From NCBI RefSeq assembly GCF_014839835.1, contig NC_071624.1, forward strand, positions 23,361,612 to 23,425,611: a DNA stretch of 64,000 nucleotides. The letters run 5' to 3'. The notes under the pieces are model-generated. The model worked only from the letters and a program-made list of their open reading frames with translations. It was not told the origin of the DNA and ran no database searches. Origin of the DNA: Dryobates pubescens. Taxonomy: Eukaryota; Chordata; Aves; Piciformes; Picidae. Shown one piece after another: positions 51,801-60,369 of this stretch (the first letter of the stretch is position 1; each line of letters opens with the position of its first letter). The position numbers and the translations under genes were made by a program.

Positions 51801-54800
51801 CCTGCTCTGGCCCCTCCTTCCCAGCAGGACAGAAGTGAGGCAGGGGCTGGCTCTACCTGCTTGTTGCAGGGGAGGAAACTAAAGCCTCAGGTAATGCCTC
51901 AGCACAATGCACACCATAACATGTGGAGAGGGTCTCAGAGTTCACAGGGCTTCATGTAGTCATGAGGTGTTGGGTGGCAGGTTAGACTTGATGATCTTTG
52001 AGGTCTTTTCCAACCTTATTGATTTTGTGATGCCCCCCACAATAACAGGTGCAATTAGCCACAAAATAATCTCACCTGTTTAGCAACAGCTGCATGTTGT
52101 GGGGAAGGTGGAAGTTCAGTGTCTTTGCAAGAGAATCCCTGAGGGAATAATTAGCCCAAGAGAAAGGTGTGGGGGGGAAATCCAGAGAGAAAGATTGGGG
52201 TTGTGAGACAGAGGTTTGCCTTTGAGAGGCTTCTCTTCAGCCTCCTGAAATGCTTTTTTATTTTCACTCACCTTCAGACAGATTTACCTTCCTGGAGGTA
52301 AACTGAATATTGCTTAGGCAGTGGTTTGCTCTCAGCCCTGGCATGGGATGTCAGCTAAATATAACCCCTGCTCCTGGCTCCAGTCGCTGCTAGCCCTTGG
52401 ACTTCCTTGCTTGCAGAGGCTTTTTTGTCAGGGGAGAGGTGCTTTGTGAGGGCTGCTTTGAAAAGCTGCAGCCAATCTTGTGTTGTCAGAAAAAGCCTCT
52501 GATGCCCTTGCCATCAGGGCTCAGTCTTGCATAAAATAGAAGCACAGCACAAAACTCTTTAGTGCCTGCAAGTAAGAAGCCCGGGGAGAGGCTGGCAGCT
52601 GGAGCACTGGGCTGTGTTCTATCTGCTGGGCTCCCATTCTGCTCTGCTTAATGCTTTGCTAATTTGACCTCTGGAAGTGGATGCCACAAAAGAAACTGAA
52701 AATAGAAGCCAACTTTCTCCTGTTGATGTTTCCTGGGGTGCTTGGTGGGTACAGCCTGCCAGGTTCAGCAGTGGGCAGTGGCAGCCTAGGCTGCAGCGAA
52801 AGCAGCTGTGGCCAGCAGGTGGAGAGAGGGGATTCTGCCCCTCTGCTCAGACCCCAGCTGCAGTGCTGTGTCCAGATGGGGGGGCCCTCAGTGTAAGAAG
52901 GACATGGACTTGATGAACAGGGTCTAGAGGAGTGCTCTAAAAAGACAGGTTGTGAAGGTTGGGGCTGTTTAAGTCGTTCTGCCCCTGTGCTCAGCACTGG
53001 TATAGGCCACCCCTTGAGTCCTGTGCCCAGTGCTCAGCACTGGTATAGGCCACCCCTTGAGTCCTGTGTCCTCACCATCACAAACGTGTCTGGGTGTCCT
53101 CATGGCTCACCTGAGTGATGCCTGCCAGGCTGTGCCAGCCAGGAGGGCACAGCTGTGGTGCTGGAAGGGACGAAGTCAAGTCACAAGGAGCTGTCCCTCT
53201 CTGCTTGCTCAGCAGCAGGAGGCCAGGGGATGGATTCAGCTTTAGTACAACTGCTTTTCACCTTTCATAGAATAGTTTGGGTTGAAAGGGACCTTGGAAG
53301 GCTTGGATCATCCAGTTCCAAACCCCCTGCCATGGGCAGGGACACCTCACACCAGGTTGCTCAAAACCTTTTCCAACCTTGCCTTGAACACTTCCAGGGA
53401 AGGAGCATCCACAACCTCTCTGGGCAACCTGTTCCAGTGCCTCAGCAGCCTCAGTGCAAAGAATTCTCTGGACACCTTCAAGAGTCTCCATATCCTTCTT
53501 AAACTGAGGGGCCCAGAACTGGACACAGTCTGCTTGTCCTGGCTGGGTGCTAAAATGTTTGCATGCAGAGAGAGAGAGTGCTAAAACAGTGGGAAGAGGT
53601 TGTTCAGGAGTGTGGTTGAGGCCCCATCCCTGGAGACATTCAAGATCAGGCTTGATGTGGGCCCTGGGCAGCCTGCTCTAGCTGGAGGTGTCCCTGCTGA
53701 GTGCAGGGGGGTTGGACAAGAGGACCTGTGAGGGTCCCTTCCAGCCCCATGCAGTCTGTGGGGTTTGGTGTGCTTTCTGTCTAGGTGTTAGACTCCAGGT
53801 GGCAGTGGCAGCTCACAGCTGGCACAGGGATTAGTCACAGTGGTGCAGGGCCTGAGATGTGCCACAGGATTCAGACACTGGCCAGGGGAAGACTGCAAAT
53901 CAGTTTTCAGAATAGTGAGGTCTTTTACAAAGCAGAGCAGATGAGGTCCAGAGGAGGCCACAAAGATGACCAAAGAGCTGGAGGCACTCCAGGGGCTCCT
54001 CAGCCTGGAGAGGAGAAGGTTCTGGGGAGACCTTAGAGCAGCCTTCCAGTACCTGAAGGGGGTTGCAGGGAAGCTGAGAGGGCTTTTACAGAGGCTTGTG
54101 GTGACAGGACAGAGGGGATGGCTGCAACCTGGAGGAAGCTGGATTTACATTAGACCTCAGGAAGAAATTCTTCTGCATAAGGTTGGTGAGACACTGGCAT
54201 AGGTGGCTCAGAAGTTGTGGAGGCTTCAAGCCTGACAGTGTTGGATGGGGCCGTGGACAACCTGGTCTGGTGAAAGATGTCCCTGCCCATGGCAAGAGGG
54301 TGGAACTGGATGGTCTTTAAGGTCCCTTCTAACCTAACCATTCCATGAATCTATGAATCATGAGTTTGTAGGTAGCAGTGTCCTGTCTCAGTGGCTGAGA
54401 GCTCAAGGGGTTCCTTGAAGGGACTCAAATCTTTGAGTCCTTCCAGAGAATGGACAGTTAGAACTCTGATTCAGTTGAAAAGCTGCAATGTGGTCATTAA
54501 TGAATAGAATGGAATGGAATAGAATTAACCAGGCTGGAAAACACCTTTGAGATCATCAAGTCCAAGCTATCACCCAACACCATCTAATCAGCTAAACCAT
54601 GGCACCAAGTGCCTCATCCAGGCTCTTTTTGAACACTTCCAGGGATGGGGACTCCACCACCTCCCTGGGCAGCACATCCCAGTGGCCAAGCTCTCTTGCT
54701 GGAAAGAATTTCTTCCTCATATCCAGCCTAAACCTCCCCTGGCACAGCTTGGGACTGTGTCCTCCTCTTCTGGTGCTGCTTGCCTGGGAGAAGAGACCAA

Positions 54801-57800
54801 CCCCCTCCTGGCTACAACCTCCCTTCAGGGAGTTGGAGAGAGCAAGGAGGTCTCCCCTGAGCCTCCTCCTCTCCAGGCTAAGCAACCCCAGCTCCCTCAG
54901 CCTCTCCTCACAGGGCTGTGCTCCAGACCCCTCCCCAGCTTTGTTGCCCTTCTCTGGACCCCTTCCAGCAACTCAGCAGCAGGTCTTGCCTTGGACACTG
55001 GGGCAGTCCCCATCAGTGACACTGGCCAGCTCTTGGGTCTCTCTGTGGTTCATTTAGCTGAATTGTCAGGATGAGCAATCACCACATGCTTATCAGCCCA
55101 GAGTCCTTGCCTAATAACACTCATTTCACCCCAAAGCTGCTTTCAAAGCAGCAGCTTGGTGTCTTAGTGTAGTTAAAAAAAATGACATTTAATTTCAGGG
55201 GAGCTTGGCAAGCTTCTAGGTCATTCAAATTTTATCATCTAGAGCAGGATTAACTAATATAGACTTCAGATTAAACATTCTTGTGCCTTAAGTCAGCAGC
55301 TGAGCTGATTACTGTGAGCCTGCTTATAAATGAAGGAATCCTTTGACTACCAAGGCTGTAGAAATAATAACTGGATTGGCTTTGTTCAGCCTTAGTAGCT
55401 GAAGATCCATGGGGACTGTGAGCAAAGGCATATAGAATCAACCAGGTTGGAAAAGACCTCAGAGATCAGCAAGTCCAACCTATTCCCCACTCCCTAACAC
55501 CTCCTGACAACTAAACCATGGCTCCAAGGGCCACATCCAAGCCCTTTTTGAACACCTCCAGGGATGGGGACTCCACCACCTCCCTGGGCAGCACATTCCA
55601 ATGGCCAATCTCTCTTGATAGGAAGAACTTTCTCCTCACCTCCAGCCTGAACCTCCCCTGGCACAGCTTGAGACTGTGTCCTCTTGTTCTGCTGCTGGGT
55701 GCCTGGGAGAAGAGACCAACCCCCACCTGGCTCCAACCTCCCTTCAGGGAGCTGGAGAGAGCAAGAAGGTCTCCCCTGAGCCTCCTCTTCTGCAGGCTAA
55801 GCAACCCCAGCTCCCTCAGCCTCTCCTCACAGGGCTGTGCTCCAGACCCCTCCCCAGCTTTGTTGCCCTTCTCTGGACACCTTCAAGTCTCTCAATGTCC
55901 TTCTTAAATTGAGGAGCCCAGAACTGGACACAGGACTCAAGGTGTGGCCTCAGCAGTGCTGAGCACAGGGCACAAGGACTTCCCTGCTCCTGCTGGCCAC
56001 ACTCTTCCTGCTCCAGGCCAGGATGCCGTTGGCAGAGGAACTGGAGCAGCATGCTGTGCATGCTGTGTGTGTCTTCAGAGGGTTTCATTCTCAGCTGGTG
56101 GTGGCATCTGCTGTCACTGTGGTGCCTGCCTGGCTTTGTGTGGAGGGCTGTGGGGCACAGCTGCACTCCCCTGGGGTGCCAAGCGGGCAGGGTAGGGGTA
56201 TTGTGCTACTTTTGAACTGTTAGGAGGTGAAGGTCAGTTCTGAGCAGAAGGCTTTCCCACTGCTAAATTGATGCTGATAGGCAGGATGGAGGCTGTGATA
56301 CCTAAAACTTGGTGTTGCCCTTGCAAGTGTTAATCAAAGCAGCTGGTTGAGATGTGCTGGGCTAGGGGACAAGCAGGCCATCGAGCTATAAATGTTTGTG
56401 TGGGTGACACAGAGAAGCTCCTCAAATCCCTCTTAGGTTCATTTTGTTACCTATTTTAATGCTGATTTTGAAGGGCTCTTTTAATCCCCCAGACATCTTG
56501 GTCTCTAAGCTCTTCCTTTGAAAGGGGAAAACAACCAACTGCAGCAGTTTGGGAAAGAATGGCACTTAGTGCTTAACGAGCATGGGGGAATTAATCCTCC
56601 TGGAGCACTGAAGTTTCCCATGCAACTGTGTTGATCTTGGCTGGGAAGCTGGGGAGTGATGTGAAATCAGCTTTCCTCTGGGTGTGCAGCAGCAGATCCC
56701 TCACCATGGCTCCAGCAAGACTGGTGGAGATGGAATGGGTTCGAGCTGGGCCCTGCCTTTGAGTTCATAGAGTCACAGAGTGGGCTGAGTTGGGAAGGAC
56801 CTTAAAGCTCATCCAGTTCCAGCCCCCCACCACAGGCAGGGACACTTCCTACTAGCCCACATTGCTCAAGGCCTCATCCAGCCTGGCCTTGAACACCTCC
56901 AGGGAGGGGACATCCACAGCCTCCCTGGGCAGCCAGTTCCAGTGTCTCCCCACCCTCACTGTCAAGAATTTCTTCCCAATCTCCAGTCTCAATCTCTTGT
57001 CTTCCAGCTCAAAGGCATTCCCCCTTGGCCTGTCACTCCTGTTCCTTGTCAAAAGTCTCTCCCTGGCTCTCCTGTAGTCCCTTCAGGTAGTAGAAGGCTC
57101 TAAGGTCTGCCTGGATCCTTCTCTTCTCCAGGCTGAGCAGACCCAGCTCTCCCAGCCTGTCTTCATAGGGGAGGTGCCCTAGCCCCTTGGTCATCTTGAG
57201 GGAGCTGGGATTGTTTAGCCTGGAGAAGAGGAGGCTCAGGGGTGACCTCATTGCCCTCTACAACTCCCTGAAAGGTGGTTGTAGCCAGGTGGGGGTTGGT
57301 CTCTTCTTCCAGGCAAGCAGCACCAGAACAAGAGGACACAGTCCCAAGCTGTGCCAGGGGAGGTTTATACTCGAGGTGAGGAGAAAGTTCTTCACTGAGC
57401 GAGTCGTTCGTCATTGGGATGTGCTGCCCAGGGAGGTGGTGGAGTCCCCATCCCTGGAGGTGTTCAAGAGGGGACTGGATGTGGCACTTGGTGCCATGGT
57501 CTAGTCATGAGGTCTGTGGTGACAGGTTGGACTCGATGATCCTCGAGGTCTCTTCCAACCTTGGTGATTCTGTGATCTTTGTGGCCCCCTCTGCTCCAAC
57601 AGTTCCTTGTGCTGAAGGCACCAGACCTGGCTGCAGTGCTCCAAGTGAGGAGTCTCACAAGAGCAGAGTAGATTCTCTACTGGAACCAGATGACCTTTGA
57701 GATCCCTTCCAACCCAAAGCAGCCTATGAATGCTTGTGGGCAGCAGCTGGTGTGTTCTGTGTGTCAGGCACTGCAGGGTAAAAGCCAGGCTCTGACTTGT

Positions 57801-57867
57801 TTGTGCTGTTCCAGGTTACAGACTGATTGGAAGCCACTCTGGGGTGAAGCTCTGCCGATGGACCAAG
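30879..57867 (+). CDS. TYW1: TYW1 (tRNA-Phe wybutosine synthase), first 9 coding exons
   Basis: TYW1 condenses pyruvate carbons with m1G37 of tRNA-Phe to make the tricyclic wybutosine core, using an N-terminal flavodoxin domain and a C-terminal radical-SAM domain. Exons: 30879-30891, 32358-32518, 33769-33909, 35457-35558, 36672-36866, 38027-38308, 39513-39635, 50721-50847, 57815-57867; phases all join, giving 399 residues. Residues 28-46 form a membrane-type segment ([19 protein letters not shown]). Flavodoxin domain: phosphate loop [14 protein letters not shown] at 92-105, then [24 protein letters not shown] and [10 protein letters not shown] charged linker ([26 protein letters not shown]) and [16 protein letters not shown] follow. 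The window part ends at GVKLCRWTK; the radical-SAM cysteines lie beyond. The start comes from a 13-nt coding first exon (MEGRG) because exon 2 has no in-frame ATG; this start is probable rather than certain. Confidence 0.95.
31180..31465 (+). repeat. TYW1: G-rich AATAACGGGG-type minisatellite in TYW1 intron 1
   Basis: Irregular units of 15-40 bases joining AATAAC or TAATAA to runs of 4-9 G (for example 31229-31350). Many G runs within short spacing make quadruplexes likely. Lies 0.3-0.6 kb after the TYW1 start. Confidence 0.85.
31485..32036 (+). mobile_element. CR1 LINE 3' part, older
   Basis: Sense: AGTGTCCAGTTCTGGTGTCC, CCAGCCTGGAGAAGAGAAGG, CAGGCTGCCCAGGGAGGCTG. TYW1 intron 1. Confidence 0.85.
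32640..32865 (-). mobile_element. CR1 LINE 3' end
   Basis: Antisense: GGGTTGGAAGGGACCTTAAA, GAACACCTCCAGGGAGGGGA. TYW1 intron 2. Confidence 0.88.
33250..33652 (+). mobile_element. CR1 LINE 3' part
   Basis: Sense: GGGGCTGTTCAGCCTGGAGA, GTTGTGGATGCCCTCTCCCT, to CCCTTCCACCCCAAACCAC. TYW1 intron 2. Confidence 0.88.
34035..34735 (+). mobile_element. CR1 LINE 3' part with end of ORF2
   Basis: Sense: GGCTGGGGTCAGAGTGGCTG to TTTTCCAACCTGCTTAATTC. Contains the RT end ([30 protein letters not shown]). TYW1 intron 3. Confidence 0.92.
34861..35190 (+). repeat. Local duplication, copy 1 (unique part plus CR1 end)
   Basis: Starts CAAGCTGGAATTCATGTGTA, passes TTAAAATCCATGTGATCACC and GGAATTGGAGGCCCAGTGTC into a sense CR1 end (about 34990-35190). 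Same structure at 36197-36565. Confidence 0.88.
35236..35412 (-). mobile_element. CR1 LINE 3' end
   Basis: Antisense: GGGTTGGAGGGGACCTTAAA to CAGTGTCTCCTCACCCTCAC; 44 bases upstream of TYW1 exon 4. Confidence 0.88.
35690..36110 (+). mobile_element. CR1 LINE 3' part with a nested opposite CR1 stub
   Basis: Sense CR1 interrupted at about 35928-35985 by an antisense CR1 terminal piece (GGGGTTGGAAGGGACCTTAA). TYW1 intron 4. Confidence 0.82.
36197..36565 (+). repeat. Local duplication, copy 2
   Basis: Matches 34861-35190 in order (CAAGCTGGAATTCATCTGTA, CACTTAAAATCCATGTGATC, GAATTGGAGGCCCAGTGTCC), but has gained an antisense CR1 stub at about 36400-36458. Confidence 0.88.
37415..37655 (+). mobile_element. 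CR1 LINE 3' end
   Basis: Sense: GGGGAAGCTTAGGCTGGAGG, GTTAGCCATTGGAATGTGCT, TGGTGATTCTGTGAATT. TYW1 intron 5. Confidence 0.9.
37690..37985 (+). mobile_element. LTR-like interspersed repeat, second copy
   Basis: Same family and orientation as 1147-1480: shared GAGGAGCTAGTGGCTTCCCC-type block, CATTCATTGCATCCCGTTGT, GATACAGCTTTCATTAGATT. Probably an old solo LTR of an avian endogenous retrovirus; it ends about 40 bases before TYW1 exon 6. Confidence 0.45.
39035..39470 (-). mobile_element. CR1 LINE 3' part
   Basis: Antisense: CAGGGTTGGAAGGGACCACA, CACCTCCAGGGCTGGGGCCT, CCTTCTCTTCTCCAGACTGA; ends 42 bases before TYW1 exon 7. Confidence 0.9.
39816..40213 (-). mobile_element. CR1 LINE 3' part
   Basis: Antisense: AATAAGGTTGGAAAAGACCT to CAGCTCCCTCAGCCTCTCCT. 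TYW1 intron 7. Confidence 0.92.
40328..41048 (+). mobile_element. CR1 LINE 3' part, second subfamily
   Basis: Sense: GGAAGGAAGAATAAACTGGG, ATTCAGAGGAGTGTGTCCAG, GGCAATGGATATAAACTACA, GCAGGGGGGTTGGACTGGAA. Confidence 0.88.
41476..42352 (+). mobile_element. CR1 LINE with end of ORF2 and 3' UTR
   Basis: Sense: CTTGCAGATGACACCAGGCT (ADD catalytic region), through [19 protein letters not shown]-coding text, to CTTTTCCAGCCTTGTTGC. TYW1 intron 7. Confidence 0.93.
42748..43313 (-). mobile_element. CR1 LINE 3' part
   Basis: Antisense: AATAAGGTTGGAAAAGACCT to CTTCCCTGCTCCTGCTGGCC. Confidence 0.92.
43325..43628 (-). mobile_element. CR1 LINE 3' part, other subfamily
   Basis: Antisense: CCTGGGTTGGAAGGGACTTC, AGTCAGCAGGGACACCCCCA, CCAGATGTGGTCTCAGCAGG; directly follows the copy before it. 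Confidence 0.82.
43629..44340. other. TYW1 intron 7, no feature found
   Basis: Unique intronic sequence between CR1 copies; no exon or RNA gene recognised. Confidence 0.55.
44341..45058 (+). mobile_element. CR1 LINE 3' part with end of ORF2
   Basis: Sense: GGCCACAACAACCCTAGGCA to TCTCTTCCAACCTTGGTG. Confidence 0.92.
45208..45292 (+). mobile_element. CR1 LINE 3' end, short
   Basis: Sense: GTGGTGACAGGTTGGACTTG to TTGGTGATTCTGTGATTG. Confidence 0.85.
45345..45592 (+). mobile_element. CR1 LINE 3' end
   Basis: Sense: GGTTGAGGCTGGAGATGAGG, TGCCCCTGCCCATGGCAGGA, GTCCCTTCCAACCAAACC. Confidence 0.85.
45593..46428. other. TYW1 intron 7, no feature found
   Basis: Unique intronic sequence; nothing recognised on either strand. 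Confidence 0.55.
46429..46660 (+). mobile_element. CR1 LINE 3' end
   Basis: Sense: GAGATTGAGATTGGATGTGA, GCCATGGCAGGGGGGTTGGA, CCTTCCAACCCTGACAG. Confidence 0.85.
46680..47075 (+). mobile_element. CR1 LINE piece of ORF2, old
   Basis: Sense, diverged: AACACATCCAAGTCCTGCAC, AGGACTTGGGGGTGCTGGTT, CTGCCCCTCTGCTGTGCTCT. Confidence 0.6.
47076..47420 (-). mobile_element. CR1 LINE 3' part, older
   Basis: Antisense: ACCCCCACCTGGCTCCAGCC, CCAGCCCCTCAATGTCCTTG, CCTGTTCCTGCTGGCTGCAC. Confidence 0.8.
47756..48775 (-). mobile_element. CR1 LINE, longest ORF2 piece, about 1 kb
   Basis: Antisense: AAAACCAGGTTGGAAGAGAC to the RT core; minus-strand frame reads [40 protein letters not shown], so it holds RT motifs around the FADD catalytic pair. 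The frame is broken; truncated at its 5' end. Confidence 0.94.
49188..49562 (-). mobile_element. CR1 LINE 3' part
   Basis: Antisense: TTAGGGTGGAAGGGAGCTCA, AACCTGGCTTTCAACACCTC, CTGAACAACCTCAGCTCCCT. Confidence 0.85.
49603..50380 (+). mobile_element. CR1 LINEs, at least three joined sense pieces
   Basis: An older piece to about 49775, then a young copy 49776-50280 (CTGAGTCCTGTGTCCAGTTC to CTTCCAACCTTACTGATTCT), then a further terminal stub to 50380 (CCTTGATGATCTCAAAGCTC). Confidence 0.85.
50885..51090 (+). mobile_element. CR1 LINE 3' end, older
   Basis: Sense: GCCTCAAGTTGCTTCAGGGG, ACAGGCTGCCCATGGAGGTG, TTAGCACCAGCCTTGG; 38 bases after TYW1 exon 8. Confidence 0.8.
51091..51480 (-). mobile_element. 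CR1 LINE 3' end; tandem duplication copy A (51151-51480)
   Basis: Antisense CR1 (CAGGTTGGAAGGGACCCTTG, CCTTGAATGTCTCCAGGGAT). From AACTAGATCAGGTTGCTCAG to CCCTCCTTCCCAGCAGGACA it is repeated 341 bases on. Confidence 0.9.
51492..51831 (-). repeat. Tandem duplication copy B
   Basis: Repeats 51151-51480 with period 341 at its start and several small differences, including the patch near 51735-51765. Contains the CR1 part and its non-CR1 flank (TTCTTTATGTTAAAGATCCT). Confidence 0.92.
51950..52034 (+). mobile_element. CR1 LINE 3' end, short
   Basis: Sense: GTGGCAGGTTAGACTTGATG to CCAACCTTATTGATTTTGTG. Confidence 0.85.
52035..52780. other. TYW1 intron 8, no feature found
   Basis: Unique, fairly AT-rich intronic sequence without recognised repeats or exons. 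Confidence 0.55.
52988..53072 (+). repeat. 43-bp tandem repeat, 2 copies, from a CR1 piece
   Basis: TGCTCAGCACTGGTATAGGC starts at 52988 and 53031. The unit itself is CR1 RT-end text (CACCCCTTGAGTCCTGTG). Confidence 0.88.
53263..53535 (-). mobile_element. CR1 LINE 3' part
   Basis: Antisense: AGTTTGGGTTGAAAGGGACC, AACACTTCCAGGGAAGGAGC, GGGGCCCAGAACTGGACACA. Confidence 0.85.
53590..53765 (+). mobile_element. CR1 LINE 3' end
   Basis: Sense: GAGGCCCCATCCCTGGAGAC, GTGCAGGGGGGTTGGACAAG, CTTCCAGCCCCATGCAGTCT. Confidence 0.82.
53925..54356 (+). mobile_element. CR1 LINE 3' part, older
   Basis: Sense: GAGGAGGCCACAAAGATGAC, CAGCCTGGAGAGGAGAAGGT, CCCTTCTAACCTAACCATTC. Confidence 0.85.
54503..54985 (-). 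mobile_element. CR1 LINE 3' part, young type
   Basis: Short GAATA-type tail, then AATTAACCAGGCTGGAAAAC to CCCTTCTCTGGACCCCTTCC. Confidence 0.92.
55432..56030 (-). mobile_element. CR1 LINE 3' part, young type
   Basis: Antisense: AGAATCAACCAGGTTGGAAA to CCTGCTCCAGGCCAGGATGC. Confidence 0.92.
56031..56763. other. TYW1 intron 8, no feature found
   Basis: Unique intronic sequence; nothing recognised. Confidence 0.55.
56764..57195 (-). mobile_element. CR1 LINE 3' part
   Basis: Antisense: GAGTTGGGAAGGACCTTAAA, ACCTCCAGGGAGGGGACATC, CTCAGGCTGAGCAGACCCAG-like text near 57128. Confidence 0.88.
57196..57575 (+). mobile_element. CR1 LINE 3' end
   Basis: Sense: GGGAGCTGGGATTGTTTAGC to CTTCCAACCTTGGTGATTCT; head to head with the copy before it, upstream of TYW1 exon 9. 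Confidence 0.9.
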
Positions 57868-57984
57868 GTATGTGCTCATCATGTCTCATCACAGAGATCC
57901 ATCAAGGGGGAGCTTTGCTCAGCTGTTGCCAGTCCCAGATGAAATGTCCTTCACAAGTGTGCTATTGCTTGCACACAAGTGGCC

Positions 57985-58207
57985 ATGAAGGTGCACTCAG
58001 AGGAGTGTGGCCAGCAGATCGAAGGAGGTTCTCCTCCCGCTCTGCTCTGCCCTGCCCTGGTGAGGTCACACCTGCAATATTGCATCCAGCTCTGGGCTCC
58101 CCAGTTCTGGAGGGACTGGGATCTGCTGGAGGGGGTCCAAGGGAGGGCTACTAGGATGCTGAAGGGACTGAAGCACTGCCTGGGGAGGAGGGGCTGAGAG
58201 ACCTGGA
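57985..58207 (+). mobile_element. CR1 LINE fragment, second subfamily
   Basis: Sense: CACTCAGAGGAGTGTGGCCA, ACCTGCAATATTGCATCCAG, GGACTGAAGCACTGCCTGGG. Confidence 0.82.
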
Positions 58208-58412
58208 GGGGTGTGGTGCTTTGAGCCTTAACTGGGACTTTAAGAGCTCAGATGGGGGCAAGGCTGAGAATCCCTCCCCTGCTCCCCCCTCCTCTTTCCC
58301 AAGAGAGAGGAAAAGAAAGTAACCTGGCGACAACTTGGAGGTTGCAACCCAGATGGAAGTACAGCTTCGGGGTGGAGAGTAACTTGCTGAAGGCACTGAC
58401 AGTCACAGGCTG
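58208..58412. other. Unclassified interspersed segment between CR1 copies
   Basis: A 205-bp segment (TTGAGCCTTAACTGGGACTT, AAAGAAAGTAACCTGGCGAC) that interrupts CR1 text and is not CR1. It could be an old LTR piece; I cannot confirm the family. Confidence 0.35.
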
Positions 58413-58940
58413 CTGAGGTCACACCTTGAGTCCTGTGTCCAGTTCTGGGCTCCTCAGGTTAGGAAAGATGTTGAGATGCTGGAAGGTGTCCAGAGAAGGG
58501 CAAGAAAGCTGGGGAGGGGTCTGGAGCACAGCCCTGTGAGGAGAGGCTGAGGGAGCTGGGGTTGCTTAGCCTGCAGAAGGCTCAGGGGAGACCTTCTTGC
58601 TCTCTCCAACTCCCTGAAGGGAGGTTGTAGCCAGGAGGGGGTTGGTCTGTTCTCCCAGGCAAGCTGCACCAGAAGAAGAGGACACAGTCTCAAGCTGTGC
58701 CAGGGGAGGTTCAGGCTGGAGGTGAGGAGAAAGTTCTTCCCAGAAAGAGAGATTGGCCATTGGGATGTGCTGCCCAGGGAGGTGGTGGAATCCCCATCCC
58801 TGGAGGGGTTCAAGGAAGGCTTGGGTGTGGCACTTGGAGCCATGGTTTAGCTGTCAGGAGGTGCTGGGTGTTAGGTCCTAGGTTGGACTTGCTGATCCCT
58901 GAGGTCTCTTCCAAGCTAGCTGATTCTATGCTCAGGATTC
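58413..58940 (+). mobile_element. CR1 LINE 3' part
   Basis: Sense: GTCACACCTTGAGTCCTGTG to CTTCCAAGCTAGCTGATTCT. Confidence 0.92.
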
Positions 58941-59021
58941 TAAAGGGAAAGAGCAAATCCACCAAGAAATAAATTGGAACTGGCTTGGGAGAAATGTCTG
59001 GACATGGCACTTGGGGACATG

Positions 59022-59345
59022 GTTCATGGTTCCACCTCAACATGAGGAAGAGCTTCTTCCCTGTGAGGCTCCCAGAGCCCTGGAGCAGGCTGCCCAGAGA
59101 GGTTGTGGAGTCTCCTTCTCTGGAGCCTTTCCAGCCCCATCTGGATGTGTTCCTGTGTGACCTGTGCTGGATTCTCTGCTCCTGTTCTGGCAGGGGGTTG
59201 GACTCAATCTCTGGAGGTCCCTTGCAACCCCTCACATCCTGTGATCCATGGCACTTGGGGCCATGGTGTAATGGCCATGGTGTTGTTAGGCTGATGGTTA
59301 GACTTGATGATCTTGGAGGTCTTCCCTGACCAATTCTGTGATTTT
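59022..59345 (+). mobile_element. CR1 LINE 3' ends, second subfamily plus a terminal stub
   Basis: Sense: GTTCCACCTCAACATGAGGA to CAACCCCTCACATCCTGTGA, then a separate terminal stub 59250-59345 (GGTTAGACTTGATGATCTTG). Confidence 0.85.
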
Positions 59346-59747
59346 TATCTTGTAGTTTTGCCTTCTGAGCCCTTAGAATCACACAGAGGGAGAATGTGAC
59401 CATGGCAGAGCTGGGAACATCATTTGCTGTTGCTTTCCTTTTCTTCTGCTGCCTACTGAAACATCTCCTGCCTGCTAAAAATATATGGCAGGAGCAGGAG
59501 AGCACAGAGGGAAGCAGGAAGGTTACATCACTCATGTGAGGGCTTCTGAAACCAAGATAAGGCAGTCCCTCATTACACTCCAGTGGGCACACAAGGGCAT
59601 TTTGGAGCCTGTTGTTCTGTGACTGATAGATCTGGTTTGTGACAGCCAGAGCCTCTCCACTGGTGAGGTTTAGCTAATGAGGTAACTGTCACTTGGTAAT
59701 GCCAGGGCTGCTGCACTGCTCCTCAGTGGGAGAGTGTGTGTGCATAG
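59346..59747. other. TYW1 intron 9, no feature found
   Basis: Unique intronic sequence; nothing recognised. Confidence 0.55.
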
Positions 59748-60070
59748 AGAGTCATGGTTTGGCTGGGAAGGGACCTTGAAAGGATGTCCAGTCCAACCCC
59801 CCTGCAGTCAGCAGGTTGTTCACACCCCCAGACAACCTGACCTGCAATGGCTCCAGGGATGGGGCATCTCCCACCTCTCTGGGCAGCCTGGGCCAGGCTC
59901 TCACCACCCTCACTGGCAAAGATCTTTTCCTTGAGTTGCTGAGATCTGCACCTCTGTAAGTCAGCACAGTCATGGAACCATCTGGTGGGAGGTGTCCCTG
60001 CCCATGGCAGGGGGTTTAGAACTAGATGATGTTTAAGGTCCCTTCCAATCCAATCCAATGCATTCTAAGA
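59748..60070 (-). mobile_element. CR1 LINE 3' part followed by an opposite terminal stub
   Basis: Antisense to about 59955 (GGCTGGGAAGGGACCTTGAA, GCCAGGCTCTCACCACCCTC), then a sense CR1 end 59975-60070 (GCCCATGGCAGGGGGTTTAG). Confidence 0.82.
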
Positions 60071-60131
60071 TTCTGTGACACCTGTAAGCAGTAACTCTTC
60101 AGTGCATCCTTGGCTACAACACCTTCCAATG

Positions 60132-60360
60132 ATAGAACCACAGAACAGTCTGGGTTGGAAAGGACCTTGGGTGACAGGTTGGACTTGATGATCCCTGAGG
60201 TCTTTTCCAACCTTACTGATTCTATTATCTAGTTCCAACCCCCTGCCACAGTCAGGGACACCTTCTACCAGACCAGGTTGCTCAAGGCCTCATCCAAGCT
60301 GGCTTTGAACACTTCCAGGGTTGCAACCTCCACAACTTCTCTGGGCAACCTACAGTGCAT
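60132..60360 (-). mobile_element. CR1 LINE 3' end with a nested sense stub (60171-60227)
   Basis: Antisense host (CTGGGTTGGAAAGGACCTTG then CTAGTTCCAACCCCCTGCC) split by a 57-bp sense CR1 terminus (GTGACAGGTTGGACTTGATG to CTTACTGATTCTATTA). Confidence 0.9.
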
Positions 60361-60369
60361 TGTCTTGAT

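Noticed and set aside
57576-57740. Possible extra TYW1 exon before exon 9
   Set aside because: The text resembles an old CR1 end and has no acceptor-donor pair in phase.
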